DNA of 64,000 nt from Nocardiopsis_C rhodophaea (GTDB lineage: Bacteria > Actinomycetota > Actinomycetes > Streptosporangiales > Streptosporangiaceae), in the NCBI RefSeq assembly GCF_039530945.1, contig NZ_BAAAPC010000004.1:248001-312000 (forward strand), given 5' to 3'. A model generated the notes under the pieces. It was not told the origin of the DNA. It did not search any database and saw only the letters and a program-made list of their open reading frames with translations. This document shows, in pieces, positions 48,285 through 57,278 of this stretch; positions within the stretch are counted from its first letter, which is position 1, and the number at the start of each line of letters is the position of its first letter. Both the position numbers and the translations under genes were made by a program.

Positions 48285-49523
48285 GTGTGGGGTTGGTGGG
48301 AACGAATCTGGCGCGGTGTCGACGAGGTAGTCGCCCGGCACCGACGGCTGGGCAACCTCGCCCTCCTTATCGGGCGTACCGGCCGCTCGGCGGCCCGAAC
48401 CCGCCTCATCGGCCTCTCCGCCGAGTCGGCGTTCTTCGCCCTGCTGTCGCTCCCCGCGCTGCTGCTGGGCCTGGTGGGCACCCTCGGCCACCTCAGCGCC
48501 GTGCTGGGGACACAGACCGTTCTGGACATCCGCGAATGGATGCTCGACCTGGCGACGAAGGCGGTGACCGCCGATGTCGTCAGCACGGTCGTCGTCCCCC
48601 TGATCGACGACTTCCTGCGCGGCGCCGAGGCCAACGTCCTCTCCCTCACCTTCCTGGTGTCGCTGTGGTGGGGGTCGCGGGCGATGAACGTCTTCATCGA
48701 TGCCATCACCATCGCTTACGGGCTGGAAGGCCTGCGCGGCTATTTCCGACGGCGGGCGCTGGCGTTCGTCGCCTACCTCGGCGGCCTGCTGTTCGCCCTC
48801 ATCGTGCTGCCGGTTCTGGTGGCAGGGCCCGATCTGGTGCGAGAACTGCTCCCGGTCACCGCGGGTCAGCTGAACTTCGCCTACTGGCCAGTCGTCGGCG
48901 GCCTCTCGGTGGCCGCCGTTGCCATGCTCTACGCGTTGGCGGTTCCGGTGCGGATGCCCCTGCGCCGCCACCTGCCGGGCGCCGTGCTGGCGACGCTCAT
49001 CCTGATGGGCGGATCGGCACTCCTGCGCCTCTACCTGAACCGCTCCTTCGGCGAGGTCACCATCTACGGATCGCTCGCCGCACCGATCGCGATCCTGGCG
49101 TGGTTCTGGGTGGTGGCGATGGCGGTCCTCGCGGGCTCCCTGCTCAACGCCGAGATCGACTCGATGTGGCCGACCGCCCGCACCGCCGCCGCCCGAGCCG
49201 AGATCGCGGCCCGCCGCCACGCCCACGCGACTCGCCTAGTGGAGCGGCGCGAGCGCGCACTGCGCACGGTCGCCGAGGGCGGTGACGAAGGCGATGACGA
49301 CCGGCGCGACGAGGAGGCGGAGGACCACGGGGATGGCGGGACCCCGGAGCATCCCGAGCCGGAAGCAGCGACGGCGGGCGGCGCACGGCCGGAACAGGAC
49401 GATTCCGCCGCCCCAGCTCCGTGCCGCACCGCGACTACCGCTGGCACTGCGGAGGACATGGAGTTCGGGGAGGGGCCTGAGGTCGAGGAGGACCGCTCTC
49501 CCGGCGTGCGCGGCGCGGAATGA
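48285..49523 (+). CDS. YihY/BrkB-family membrane protein
   Basis: This protein of about 412 residues has six membrane segments in the first 300 residues. YihY landmarks are LSAESAFFALLSLPALLLG, SLWWGSRAMNVFIDAI and the late FGEVTIYGSLAAPIAILAWF. The hydrophilic tail of about 120 residues is acidic, with Glu/Asp/Gly-rich low-complexity sequence. Despite old names suggesting ribonuclease BN, the family has no established RNase activity and is thought to be an envelope or transport protein. I use GTG 48285, close to the conserved start. An upstream ATG at 48219 would add 22 low-complexity residues. Confidence 0.8.
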   Translation: MWGWWERIWRGVDEVVARHRRLGNLALLIGRTGRSAARTRLIGLSAESAFFALLSLPALLLGLVGTLGHLSAVLGTQTVLDIREWMLDLATKAVTADVVSTVVVPLIDDFLRGAEANVLSLTFLVSLWWGSRAMNVFIDAITIAYGLEGLRGYFRRRALAFVAYLGGLLFALIVLPVLVAGPDLVRELLPVTAGQLNFAYWPVVGGLSVAAVAMLYALAVPVRMPLRRHLPGAVLATLILMGGSALLRLYLNRSFGEVTIYGSLAAPIAILAWFWVVAMAVLAGSLLNAEIDSMWPTARTAAARAEIAARRHAHATRLVERRERALRTVAEGGDEGDDDRRDEEAEDHGDGGTPEHPEPEAATAGGARPEQDDSAAPAPCRTATTAGTAEDMEFGEGPEVEEDRSPGVRGAE

Positions 49524-49659
49524 GAGCAGAGGCACGCGGTCGGCGGGAGAGACGGGATCGCGCGATCCGGCATGATCATGTCTGGTCGGCTTCCTCCCGG
49601 TTTTTCCGGCGGGTCGGCCTCCCGTTTCCCTCCCTCTGACGCGCACGCAGGAGAATTGA

Positions 49660-50445
49660 ATGAACCGTCCCTCCCGCCGTGAGACCGGTGTGCCCAGCTG
49701 GAGACGGCTGACGGGGCTTGTCGCCTCTGTGGTCGTACTCCTCGTACTCGCCGCCCTGACCTCCGCACTCACGGGTAAGGATCTTTTCGAGGCAGCGGGC
49801 GATCTCCTGGGAAGGGACGGGAGTTCTGGTTCCTCCTCGACCGGATCCGGCGCGGGGGGTGCGTCTCCGGAGGCGTCCGACGACCGTTGGAACCCCTCTG
49901 ACCAGGAGGTCACCGAGGCGCGGGAGCGCCTTGCGGAGATCGAAATCGCCGAGCCGCGTCCCCGCGGCGACTACGAGCGCAAGGAGTTCGGTTCCTCCTG
50001 GATCGACACCGACAAGAACGGGTGCTCCACCCGCAACGACGTCCTCCGCCGCGACCTTGAGGACGCCCGCGTCAACGCCGACTGCAAGGTGCTGGAGGGG
50101 ACACTGGAGGACCCCTACACCGGTAAGACGATCGAGTTCAGTGCCGACAAGCCGCAGGCGGTCCAGGTCGACCACCTCGTCCCGCTGTCGCTCGCGTGGA
50201 GGATGGGCGCCAGCGAGTGGGATCGCGACAAGCGCGTGCAGTTCGCCAACGATCCGGACAACCTCTTTGCCTCCGATGGCCCGGCCAATATGCAGAAAGG
50301 CGACGCGGGGCCGGGGGAGTGGAAGCCGTACGAGGGCTTCCAATGCAGCTACGCGGTGTCCTACGTCGATGTCACCCTCGATTACGGCCTGCCGATCGCC
50401 AGGGAGGACAAGGCCGGTCTTGAGGAGATGCTGGGTACCTGCTGA
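49660..50445 (+). CDS. Secreted HNH endonuclease family protein (DUF1524)
   Basis: This 261-residue protein has an N-terminal basic start and one hydrophobic segment (about residues 17-38) acting as signal or anchor, then a Ser/Gly-rich linker. The nuclease domain contains VQVDHLVPLSLAWRMGASEW, the Asp-His pair and the following Asn/Asp-rich metal site FANDPDNLFASDGPANMQKG, a DUF1524-type HNH motif. Three to four Cys (GCSTRND, ADCKV, FQCSY, GTC at the end) suggest disulfides outside the cell. It likely degrades extracellular DNA. It is a single gene after the YihY-like gene. Confidence 0.88.
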   Translation: MNRPSRRETGVPSWRRLTGLVASVVVLLVLAALTSALTGKDLFEAAGDLLGRDGSSGSSSTGSGAGGASPEASDDRWNPSDQEVTEARERLAEIEIAEPRPRGDYERKEFGSSWIDTDKNGCSTRNDVLRRDLEDARVNADCKVLEGTLEDPYTGKTIEFSADKPQAVQVDHLVPLSLAWRMGASEWDRDKRVQFANDPDNLFASDGPANMQKGDAGPGEWKPYEGFQCSYAVSYVDVTLDYGLPIAREDKAGLEEMLGTC

Positions 50446-51013
50446 CCGCGGACCGGTGGCCGCACGGCCACGGGCCGGCGCGGTTCTGTGACGGGCCGTG
50501 AGGCGAGCTAGTGGCTTGTTCTACCACGGCCGGATGTGGACATTTTCGGTATAACTTTTCGGTTGATTGCGGTGATCCTAAACCGGGTTATTCGCGTCCC
50601 CTTCGCTGGTTGTCCTGCTGCTCACGGAGAATTACCGCAGGTGAGGGGATGTTTGGGCGATGTGGGCATCCGGTGCGACGCTCCCCGTGCGCCACTGCGC
50701 CCCCGCCTTAAGGGGTGCGGCTGCGACCGTGGGCGTTGTCCGAGGTCAGTATCATCTCGTTGGCCCGCCATCACGTCACGGCCCAGTGGCGGCCGATCTT
50801 CTTTTCCTCCTGCACTGAGATGTCCCCCGACCCCCGTGCCGGGCGTCCCGCTGGCGCCCCACGCTCGATCACGAACAGGTTCACCATCATCATGAGCGCC
50901 GCGTTTCCGCCGCGACGAGGACTGCGTCCCTGTCCCAACGGATCCGCCGCAGGCCGCCCGTCGGTGTGCCCGGACTGCGGACCGCACCCGCGTGCCGACC
51001 GGCGGGCGATCGC
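50446..51013. other. 568-bp intergenic region
   Basis: No gene is convincing. After the nuclease stop GGCCGTG (50494-50500) and CACGGCC (50525-50531) could form a weak terminator stem. The stretch 50530-50640 is less GC-rich than average and may carry the promoter of the membrane beta-propeller gene. Nothing else was recognised. Confidence 0.4.
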
Positions 51014-52438
51014 GTGAGCGGCCGCAGGGAACCGGGACGCCAGCGGGGCTCGGTCGTCATCGTCATCTCGCGCGACGAGCACAGCGCGGAAATCACCATC
51101 GAGGGACGCACCCAGGTGGTCACCGGCTCCATCCCCAAGGAGACCCGCCGCGCCGCGCTCGACGTCGCCACCGGATACGCCGCCCACCTCGGCCGTTCCG
51201 TCCTGGTCAACGCCAGGGACGCCAACGGCGCCTGGCAGCTCATCATCAGCCCGACGGGTGTGGTCCGGGCGGCAGGCGGTAGCGAAGCCGAACTCGTGGC
51301 TCGGCCCGCCGCCAAGCGCCAGAGGAAGGGAAAGAAGGTCGCCCTCGCCCTGTCCGGTGGCGCGCTGGCGGTTGTCGCGGCCCTCGCTGTCGGTGCCGTA
51401 TGGGTCTGGGGGCCCGACGGGACCAACACCACGGTCAACAACGGCGGTGCCGAGGAATCCGGCGTCCTCCTGGAGGCCCGCGCCGCACCGCCGGGGTTCT
51501 CGCGGGAAGCGGCGTGGAGGCTCCCAACACGGACCGGGACCCGCCCGGCCCTCGCTCCCGATGGGAGCCTGGCCGCTTACATCAACCCCAACGACGAGCT
51601 CGTGGTCGTCGACCCCGAGGGCGAGCAGAAGTGGTCGGCCAAACTTCCCCTCGCCTCCTCGGACATCGTGGGGGCACCGGTCTTCGTGGGCGCGGACGAC
51701 GGCTACGGGATGGCGGTCACCGACAACGAGACCCTGTGGCAGTGGCCGGTCGGCGGAGGTGACCCCGAGGCCATCAAGCTGCCCGACGACGCCCGCGTGA
51801 CCTTCGCCGGGACGAGCCCCCTTGTCCTCGATCCAAGCGATGCCTACATCCCGGACGGCGGGAAGCTGGCGAAGATCAAGGTCCCCTCCGGGTTCGGCGC
51901 GATGATCGCCGACGGCGGCCGTGTCCTCACGGGCGTCAAGACCGGCAGGTGGATCTGGGTGACCGCCGACGACGCCGACGGCAAGGAGATCGTGCCGAAG
52001 GCGCCTTCCGGAGCCGACCGGCCGATCGAGCTGCTCACCGCCCGCGCGGACTACACCGTCGTCCTCTGGGAAGCCGAGGATGGAGACGACGACCTGCTCG
52101 CCGTGCACGACGCCCAGGACGGCGCACCGATCGCCGCGGCCGCGGTCGACGGCGATGAACTCGCTGAAGCCCGGTGGGTGCGGGACGGCTCTCGTGCGGC
52201 CTACGGCCCGGTGATCTTCGACCTCGAATCCGGTGACGCGCGCACGCTTGAGGGGTTCAGTCCCGTCAGCGTGGCCGGCGACATGGTCTACGGCGAAGCC
52301 GTCGGCGCCCGTGTCGCGGTTCCTGCTGGCGGCGCCCCCATCGATATGGACATGGACGCGGTCCGGCCCTGGGGGCTGCTCGGCGACCGCGCCATCGTCA
52401 TCGCCAATGGCGACCTCTATGCCCTCTCCCCCGAATAG
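51014..52438 (+). CDS. Membrane-anchored beta-propeller-like protein
   Basis: This protein of about 474 residues has three parts. A cytoplasmic N-terminal domain of about 100 residues has ISRDEHSAEITIEGRTQVVT. A single membrane helix follows (VALALSGGALAVVAALAVGA, about residues 98-122). The external domain, about 330 residues, has repeated beta-strand units of PQQ/WD-like character (AAYINPNDELVVVDPEGEQK, TVLWEAEDGDDDLLAVHDA). Such propellers bind proteins or sugars rather than catalyse. The start codon GTG 51014 is a best guess. It is followed after 30 bp by the LPVTG surface protein gene, so the two are probably co-expressed at the cell surface. Confidence 0.6.
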   Translation: MSGRREPGRQRGSVVIVISRDEHSAEITIEGRTQVVTGSIPKETRRAALDVATGYAAHLGRSVLVNARDANGAWQLIISPTGVVRAAGGSEAELVARPAAKRQRKGKKVALALSGGALAVVAALAVGAVWVWGPDGTNTTVNNGGAEESGVLLEARAAPPGFSREAAWRLPTRTGTRPALAPDGSLAAYINPNDELVVVDPEGEQKWSAKLPLASSDIVGAPVFVGADDGYGMAVTDNETLWQWPVGGGDPEAIKLPDDARVTFAGTSPLVLDPSDAYIPDGGKLAKIKVPSGFGAMIADGGRVLTGVKTGRWIWVTADDADGKEIVPKAPSGADRPIELLTARADYTVVLWEAEDGDDDLLAVHDAQDGAPIAAAAVDGDELAEARWVRDGSRAAYGPVIFDLESGDARTLEGFSPVSVAGDMVYGEAVGARVAVPAGGAPIDMDMDAVRPWGLLGDRAIVIANGDLYALSPE

Positions 52439-52468
52439 AAGTATCCCCCGATGAAAGAAAGGAGCAGG

Positions 52469-53362
52469 ATGTCCTTTACAGCACGCGCGGTCACTGTGAC
52501 CGCCGCGGGTCTGATGGCCGCCGGATTCCACGCGGCCCCGGCGTTCGCGGACACTGTCGCGGAGGCGGCCCCCGAGGCCGCCGAAGCGCCTGCGACCACG
52601 AGCGAAGCCCCCCAGGGGGCTCCGGCCACCACGGCGTCGCTCGCCGCTTCCGCGGAGACGGCACCGGTGACCTTCGCCCCGCCTGTGGACGAGGGGCAGC
52701 CGGGCGACGACGGTGGCGGCGGTGACGTCGACCCGGGCGATGACGGCGGCGACAGCGGCGCCGGCGAACCCGGCGGCGGTGACGGCTCTGGTCAGCCGGG
52801 TGGTGGTGACGACGGCTCTAGTCAGCCGGGTGGTGGTGACGACGGCTCGGGTGAACCGGGTGGTGGTGACAACGGTTCCGGTGAGCCGGACCCGAACCAG
52901 CCTGGCGAGCCGGGTGGTGGTGACGACGGCTCGGGTGAACCGGGTGGTGGTGACAACGGTTCCGGTGAGCCGGACCCGAACCAGCCTGGTGAGCCCGGCG
53001 ACGACCAGAACCCGGGTACCCCCGAGAAGCCCGGGACTCCGGAGGAGCCGGGTAAGCCCGGTAAGCCCGGCCCTGAGGGCCCTCAGGGACCCCAGGGGCC
53101 CCAGGGGCCTCAGGGTCCGCAAGGCCCCACGGGTCCGCAGGGTGAGCAGGGCTCAGCCGGTTCGGGTGCGACCGACGCCGACGGCCAGACCGCTCCGCAG
53201 CAGGGCACGTCCTCCAACGGTGGCGGCACCACCAAGGCCGGCCAGCAGCTGCCGGTCACCGGTGTCGACCTGTCGGGTTTCGTGCTCGGTGGTGCGGTCA
53301 TCGCCGGTATCGGCGCGATGACCGTGTTCGCCTCTCGGGGCCGCGCTCCGCAGCTGCGCTAG
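52469..53362 (+). CDS. Collagen-like repeat surface protein with LPVTG sorting signal
   Basis: This 297-residue secreted protein starts with a signal peptide (about residues 1-33, ending APAFADT). A Gly/Asp/Glu/Pro-rich region contains a 28-residue unit occurring twice. A collagen-like Gly-x-y tract of about 40 residues follows, with GPQ repeated five times. At the C-terminus LPVTG is followed by a hydrophobic helix and RGRAPQLR, a complete cell-wall sorting signal for a sortase. ATG 52469 is preferred, with AGGAG upstream. It is likely covalently linked to peptidoglycan and may act in adhesion or aggregation. No sortase gene is in view. Confidence 0.88.
   Translation: MSFTARAVTVTAAGLMAAGFHAAPAFADTVAEAAPEAAEAPATTSEAPQGAPATTASLAASAETAPVTFAPPVDEGQPGDDGGGGDVDPGDDGGDSGAGEPGGGDGSGQPGGGDDGSSQPGGGDDGSGEPGGGDNGSGEPDPNQPGEPGGGDDGSGEPGGGDNGSGEPDPNQPGEPGDDQNPGTPEKPGTPEEPGKPGKPGPEGPQGPQGPQGPQGPQGPTGPQGEQGSAGSGATDADGQTAPQQGTSSNGGGTTKAGQQLPVTGVDLSGFVLGGAVIAGIGAMTVFASRGRAPQLR
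52829..52996 (+). repeat. 84-bp tandem repeat inside the surface protein gene
   Basis: Two copies of an 84-bp unit (28 codons, GGGDDGSGEPGGGDNGSGEP and 8 more) follow each other with almost identical DNA. A shorter related unit with GSSQPGGG precedes them. Identity at synonymous positions points to recent slippage or duplication, so length variation between strains is likely. Confidence 0.8.
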
Positions 53363-53485
53363 GACAGGCGGCGATCACCGCGCGGGCGACCACGTGACGT
53401 GAGGCGTCGATGCCGTAGGGCTGTTGGCCCGAACGGTACGGCGGCGAACTGAGCAAGGAGCCCGAGCACGCGGACATCCCCAATC

Positions 53486-53517
53486 CCGTCCCGGGCCACC
53501 ACTGTGGCCCGGGACGG
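53486..53517. terminator. Bidirectional terminator hairpin
   Basis: A perfect 14-bp stem (CCGTCCCGGGCCAC and complement) with a four-base loop lies between the convergent surface protein and MFS genes. It is 27 bp from the end of the MFS gene. Confidence 0.75.
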
Positions 53518-53544
53518 CCTAAGTTCGGGTGATCTGACCGGGAT

Positions 53545-54768
53545 CTACGCGCGCGGACGCAGGGTCGCGGCGAGCAGCGCCGCGCACAGCGACCCCAGCG
53601 GAACCAGCCACAGCGCCGTCCCGAGCGACGAAGCGTCGGCGACCGTCCCGACCAGCGGTGGGAACGTCAGGAACCCCAGGCGTCCCAGCCACCCCACGAC
53701 CACCACCCCGTCCCCGCTGCGCACGCCCGGAACTTCGCCAGCCGACGCCAGTGTGAGTGGAAAGAGTGTCGCCACCCCCAGGCCGACCAGGCCGAACCCC
53801 GCGATCGTCGTCGCGGTCCCCGGCCACAGCAACGCCCCCGCCATCCCCGTGGCCGCCAGCAGCGTGCCTCCGCGTGCCACCGCCACCGCGCCGAACCGGT
53901 CGGTCAGCCGGTCGCCGGTCAGCCTCCCTACGGTCATCATCGACTGGCAGGCGATGAACGGCAGGCTCGCGAGCATCAGCGGCGCACCGAGCTCGCCGTG
54001 CGTGTAGACCGCGCCCCAGGACGCAGCCGCGTCCTCGATCGCTCCCGCTAGCATCAGCAGCAGGCTCAATGCCAGCAGCGTTCCGACCGCACAACGCGCA
54101 CGCCGCAGCAGGTCCCGCGGCCCTTGCGCGGGTCCGCCACCAATGTCGCGTTCGGCGTGCTCCGGTCCCGGAAGCAGGAATCGGGACGACGCCAGCGCCG
54201 CGGCGGCGAGGACGACCGCGACCCCTCCCAAGTGGGCCGGCAGGGGGACACCCAGCTGCGCCGCGCTCGCTCCGACCAGCCCCCCGCTGACCGCCGCAAT
54301 GCTCCACAGCGCGTGGAACAGGTTGATGATGGACCGGCCGTAGCGGCGCTGTACCCGCAGCGCGTGCGCGTTCATCGCTGAGTCCATCCACGCGTCGGCG
54401 CATCCCAGCGCGAACAGCGCCGCGGCCAACGTCCCCCATCGCGGCGCCGCCGCCACCAACGGGAGCACACCGGCGCCGAGCACTCCTGAGGCCACCGCGA
54501 CCCTGCCGCTGCCGAACCGCCTGATCAGCGGACCGGCCAGCATGCCGGTCAGCAGCGCCCCGAACGGCATCGCCGCGATCGCCGCCCCCAGAGCGGCGTT
54601 GGACAAGCCCAGACTGTCCTTGATCGCGGGAAGCCACGGCACCACGTTGGTGTAGGTGAACCCGTTGACGAGGAAGAGGACCGCCACCGCACCCCGCGCG
54701 TGGCCGGCCTCCCGACCCGGTGTCCGTGCTTGACGACCGATCGCCACGTGAGCCTCCCGGATGCCCAC
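53545..54768 (-). CDS. MFS transporter
   Basis: This 407-residue transporter has 12 predicted helices. The first helix region GAVAVLFLVNGFTYTNVVPW leads to LPAIKDSLGLSNAALGAAIA, FHALWSIAAVSGGLVGASAA lies mid-protein and VGRLTGDRLTDRFGAVAVAR is the second-half motif. The overall pattern resembles the YbjJ-like or fucose-permease-like set rather than drug exporters. Substrate unknown. It is convergent with the surface protein gene and divergent from the acetyltransferase gene. ATG 54768 gives the expected short polar N-terminus. Confidence 0.85.
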   Translation of the reverse strand: MGIREAHVAIGRQARTPGREAGHARGAVAVLFLVNGFTYTNVVPWLPAIKDSLGLSNAALGAAIAAMPFGALLTGMLAGPLIRRFGSGRVAVASGVLGAGVLPLVAAAPRWGTLAAALFALGCADAWMDSAMNAHALRVQRRYGRSIINLFHALWSIAAVSGGLVGASAAQLGVPLPAHLGGVAVVLAAAALASSRFLLPGPEHAERDIGGGPAQGPRDLLRRARCAVGTLLALSLLLMLAGAIEDAAASWGAVYTHGELGAPLMLASLPFIACQSMMTVGRLTGDRLTDRFGAVAVARGGTLLAATGMAGALLWPGTATTIAGFGLVGLGVATLFPLTLASAGEVPGVRSGDGVVVVGWLGRLGFLTFPPLVGTVADASSLGTALWLVPLGSLCAALLAATLRPRA

Positions 54769-54933
54769 GCGGCCTCTGGCGACGCCGCGCGTCCGGACAT
54801 CGTAGGGGTTGCGTTCGATCGGGAGTGCCCTATACGTATGATCTTCTGGCAGATTCCGCCGACCTATGACGATCGCGACGCCCCCAGCCGGATCCCCGCT
54901 CGTCCGGCCGATGACGACCGGAGCCCCTCAACG

Positions 54934-55500
54934 ATGATCGACCTGAGCGCGCTGCGTGAAAAACCCACTCTGTCGGGTGAGCACGTCCGCCTGGTGCCGG
55001 TACGGGAGGAGCACGCCGACGACTTCTACGCCTCGATGCGGGACCAGGAGGTCCGCCGCCTGACCGGGACGCATCGGCGGTTCACCTACACCGAAGTCCG
55101 CCAGTGGTGCGCCACCAGAGGCGAGCAGGCCGACCGGGTGGATCTGGCCATCATCGAGCGGTCGTCGGGGCGCTTCCTCGGTGAGCTGGCCCTGAACGAC
55201 ATCGATCCCGACAACGAGAGCGCCGCCTACCGCATCGCGCTGTCGGCCATCGAGTTCACCGGGCAGGGAATCGGCAAGGAGGCCACTCGCCTGGTGCTGG
55301 AGTACGCCTTCGACCGTCTGGGGCTGCACCGCGTCTGGCTCGACGTCTACGCCTTCAACATGCGGGCGATCGCCGTCTACCGTGCCTGCGGATTCAGCGT
55401 CGAGGGCCGCCTGCGCGACGCACTGCTGTGGGAGGGGCGCCGCCACGACGCCCTGATCATGGCGGTACTGGAAAACGACTACCGCAAGGCACTGGGCTGA
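54934..55500 (+). CDS. GNAT-family N-acetyltransferase (RimJ/RimL-like)
   Basis: This 188-residue acetyltransferase transfers acetyl from acetyl-CoA to an amine. The RimJ/RimL pattern is clear: LSGEHVRLVPVREEHADDF at the start, GELALNDIDPDNESAAYRI, then the CoA-binding loop GQGIGKEATRLVLEYAF (about residues 110-126) and LHRVWLDVYAFNMRAIAVYR, ending with a Gly-Phe-x-x-Glu-Gly segment. Substrates may be protein N-termini, antibiotics or small amines. ATG 54934 is preferred because it starts the fold and follows a purine-rich stretch. It is monocistronic. Confidence 0.88.
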   Translation: MIDLSALREKPTLSGEHVRLVPVREEHADDFYASMRDQEVRRLTGTHRRFTYTEVRQWCATRGEQADRVDLAIIERSSGRFLGELALNDIDPDNESAAYRIALSAIEFTGQGIGKEATRLVLEYAFDRLGLHRVWLDVYAFNMRAIAVYRACGFSVEGRLRDALLWEGRRHDALIMAVLENDYRKALG

Positions 55501-55589
55501 GGCGGGACCTGGGGGCGCGGCCGGTTCCCCGCGGCGTGGGCCTTCGACGGCCCCGGTCGCCCACGGGTGGAGATTTGCTCGCCGAGGAT

Positions 55590-55615
55590 GTTGTCCAAGG
55601 TAGGGAAACGGGTAT
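55590..55615 (+). promoter_or_regulatory. SigB/SigF-like promoter candidate
   Basis: GTTG (55590-55593), 16 bases, then GGGTAT (55610-55615) resembles the GTTT-N-GGGTAT form of stress sigma factors in actinobacteria. Transcription would start about 70 bases before the phosphoribosyltransferase-hydrolase gene. The -35 has one mismatch. Confidence 0.5.
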
Positions 55616-55692
55616 CCCGGTAGCACTTTCTCCACCGCACCTCGGGAGGGGAGCGGCGTCGCCACCGCCGCACCGGCGGGCGGAGACGCCGG

Positions 55693-57003
55693 ATGACCAT
55701 GAATCCGCTACCCGTATCGTTGCCGTTTACCGATCGCTCCGAGGCCGGGCGTCGGCTCGCCGAGCGCGTGCGCACGTTGGACCTCCGCAATGAGCCCATC
55801 GTGCTGGCCCTTCCACGCGGCGGGGTGCCGGTCGCTGCCGAACTGGCCCGCCGTCTGCGGATCCCCCTGGACGTCCTGATGGTGCGCAAGATCGGCCTGC
55901 CCGGCCACGCCGAGCTGGGGGTGGGCGCGATCGCCGAGGACGGACAGGTCGCCTTCGACGACGTCGCCCTCGCGCGCCTGCATGTGTCCCGGGACGCGCT
56001 GATGGCCACCGTCGACCAGGAACGGGCTGAGCTGGACCGGCGCCTGCGCGCCTACCGCGGGTCGCGCGGGGCGCCGCGCCTGGCCGACCGGGATGTGATC
56101 GTCGTGGACGACGGTGTCGCCACAGGCGGCACCGCGCGCTCGGCGCTGCGCATGGTCCGCCGCGCCCATCCGGCGCGGCTCGTGCTGGCGGTCCCCGTTG
56201 GTTCGCAGTCGGCGATGGAGGCGCTGCGCCCCGAGGTCGACGACCTGGTGGTGCTGACGGCGCCGGAGAACTTCCATGCCGTGGGGGAGTGGTACCGCGA
56301 CTTCGCCCAGCTCACCGACGCCGACGTGACGGCCCTGTTGACCGAACTGCGCGAGGCCGAGACCGGCGGCGAGGCGGAGCGCGCGGTCCGCATCCGCGCG
56401 GGCGACGTCTACCTCGACGGGGATCTCGCGACCCCGGCCAACGTGCGCGGGGCTGTGGTCGTCGCGCTCGGCCACGGGCGGCACGACCCGCGGCACCGGT
56501 CGGTCGCCGCGCGGACGCGCCGGTCGGGGCTGGCCACCCTGCTCATCGATCTGTTCACCGCGGAGGAGTGGAACCGCGTCAATGGCGGGGGCGAGGAGGT
56601 CACCGCCATGACGCTGGGCGAGCGGTTGGAAGAGGTGGTGGGGTGGCTGCGCCGGGCCACCGAGCTGGGCGACGCCCGCGTCGGATTGTTCGGGTCGGGG
56701 GCCGGGGCGCCGGCGGCGCTGGTGGCCGCCGCGGGGCGCCCCGACGACGTCGCGGCGGTCGCGGCCCACGGTGGCCGGATCGACCTGGCCGAGGAGCGAC
56801 TGCCCGGCGTACGCGCGCCGACCCTCGTGCTGGTCCAGGGCGACGATTCCTTCCTCCGGGAACTCGCCGAGTGGGCGATGAGTCGCATGGGAGCACCGCA
56901 CGAGCTGTGCGTGGTCCCCGGGGCCGAGCAGCTGCTCGGTGAGCCTGGCGGGTGGCAGGAGGTCAGGGACGCTGTGGCCGAGTGGTTCGACCGGCACCTC
57001 TGA
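55693..57003 (+). CDS. Phosphoribosyltransferase fused to dienelactone-hydrolase-like domain
   Basis: This 436-residue fusion has a phosphoribosyltransferase domain (about residues 1-215) with VVDDGVATGGTARSAL, the PRPP-binding loop, and ALPRGGVPVAAELARRL near the start. An alpha/beta-hydrolase domain follows (about 225-436). At the nucleophile elbow, where relatives typically read FGASTG, this protein reads FGSGAG: the usual Ser position appears to be Gly. Other acid-base residues are hard to assign. The architecture is like M. tuberculosis Rv0571c, which I recall as a dormancy-regulon gene. A stress promoter candidate lies upstream. Function unknown; nucleotide salvage or stress protection have been suggested for relatives. 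Confidence 0.85.
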   Translation: MTMNPLPVSLPFTDRSEAGRRLAERVRTLDLRNEPIVLALPRGGVPVAAELARRLRIPLDVLMVRKIGLPGHAELGVGAIAEDGQVAFDDVALARLHVSRDALMATVDQERAELDRRLRAYRGSRGAPRLADRDVIVVDDGVATGGTARSALRMVRRAHPARLVLAVPVGSQSAMEALRPEVDDLVVLTAPENFHAVGEWYRDFAQLTDADVTALLTELREAETGGEAERAVRIRAGDVYLDGDLATPANVRGAVVVALGHGRHDPRHRSVAARTRRSGLATLLIDLFTAEEWNRVNGGGEEVTAMTLGERLEEVVGWLRRATELGDARVGLFGSGAGAPAALVAAAGRPDDVAAVAAHGGRIDLAEERLPGVRAPTLVLVQGDDSFLRELAEWAMSRMGAPHELCVVPGAEQLLGEPGGWQEVRDAVAEWFDRHL

Positions 57004-57203
57004 TTCGGCACTCGGGCGGGGGACGCGTGGCGCGCGGTGCTCGGCCCCGTGCCACGGTCGGGTCGTGCGGGTGCGCCACTGGCCGGGAAGCGCGGGGGTG
57101 GCGCCACCGGTGCTGGAGCGGTTCTCGCTCAGCGCGCCATGGCCCGACGACCGCGTGCTGTGGCGGTTGCGGAGGATGGCGAGGAAAGAAAGGGGCCAGA
57201 AAA

Positions 57204-57245
57204 CCCGTGGCGCCCTCGACGTGTGCTACGTCGGGGCGCCACGGG
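57204..57245. terminator. Long hairpin after the fusion gene
   Basis: An 18-bp stem with one bulged T (CCCGTGGCGCCC-CGACGT and complement) closes on the loop GTGCT and is followed by TGAATATTTG. It lies in the 358-bp gap before the WhiB-family gene. It is the likely terminator of the upstream gene, although 200 bp away from its stop. Confidence 0.55.
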
Positions 57246-57278
57246 TGAATATTTGAGGCCGGGGCCGCAAAGGGAACT

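Noticed and set aside
47990..48712. A long minus-strand frame continuing upstream of the leader peptide
   Set aside because: It is antisense to the YihY-like gene. Only its last 22-29 codons have independent support.
50771..53122. A 783-codon minus-strand frame rich in TTRLTRAVV repeats
   Set aside because: The repeats are the mirror of the Gly/Asp repeats in the surface protein gene, whose signal peptide, sorting signal and ribosome site identify the true coding strand.
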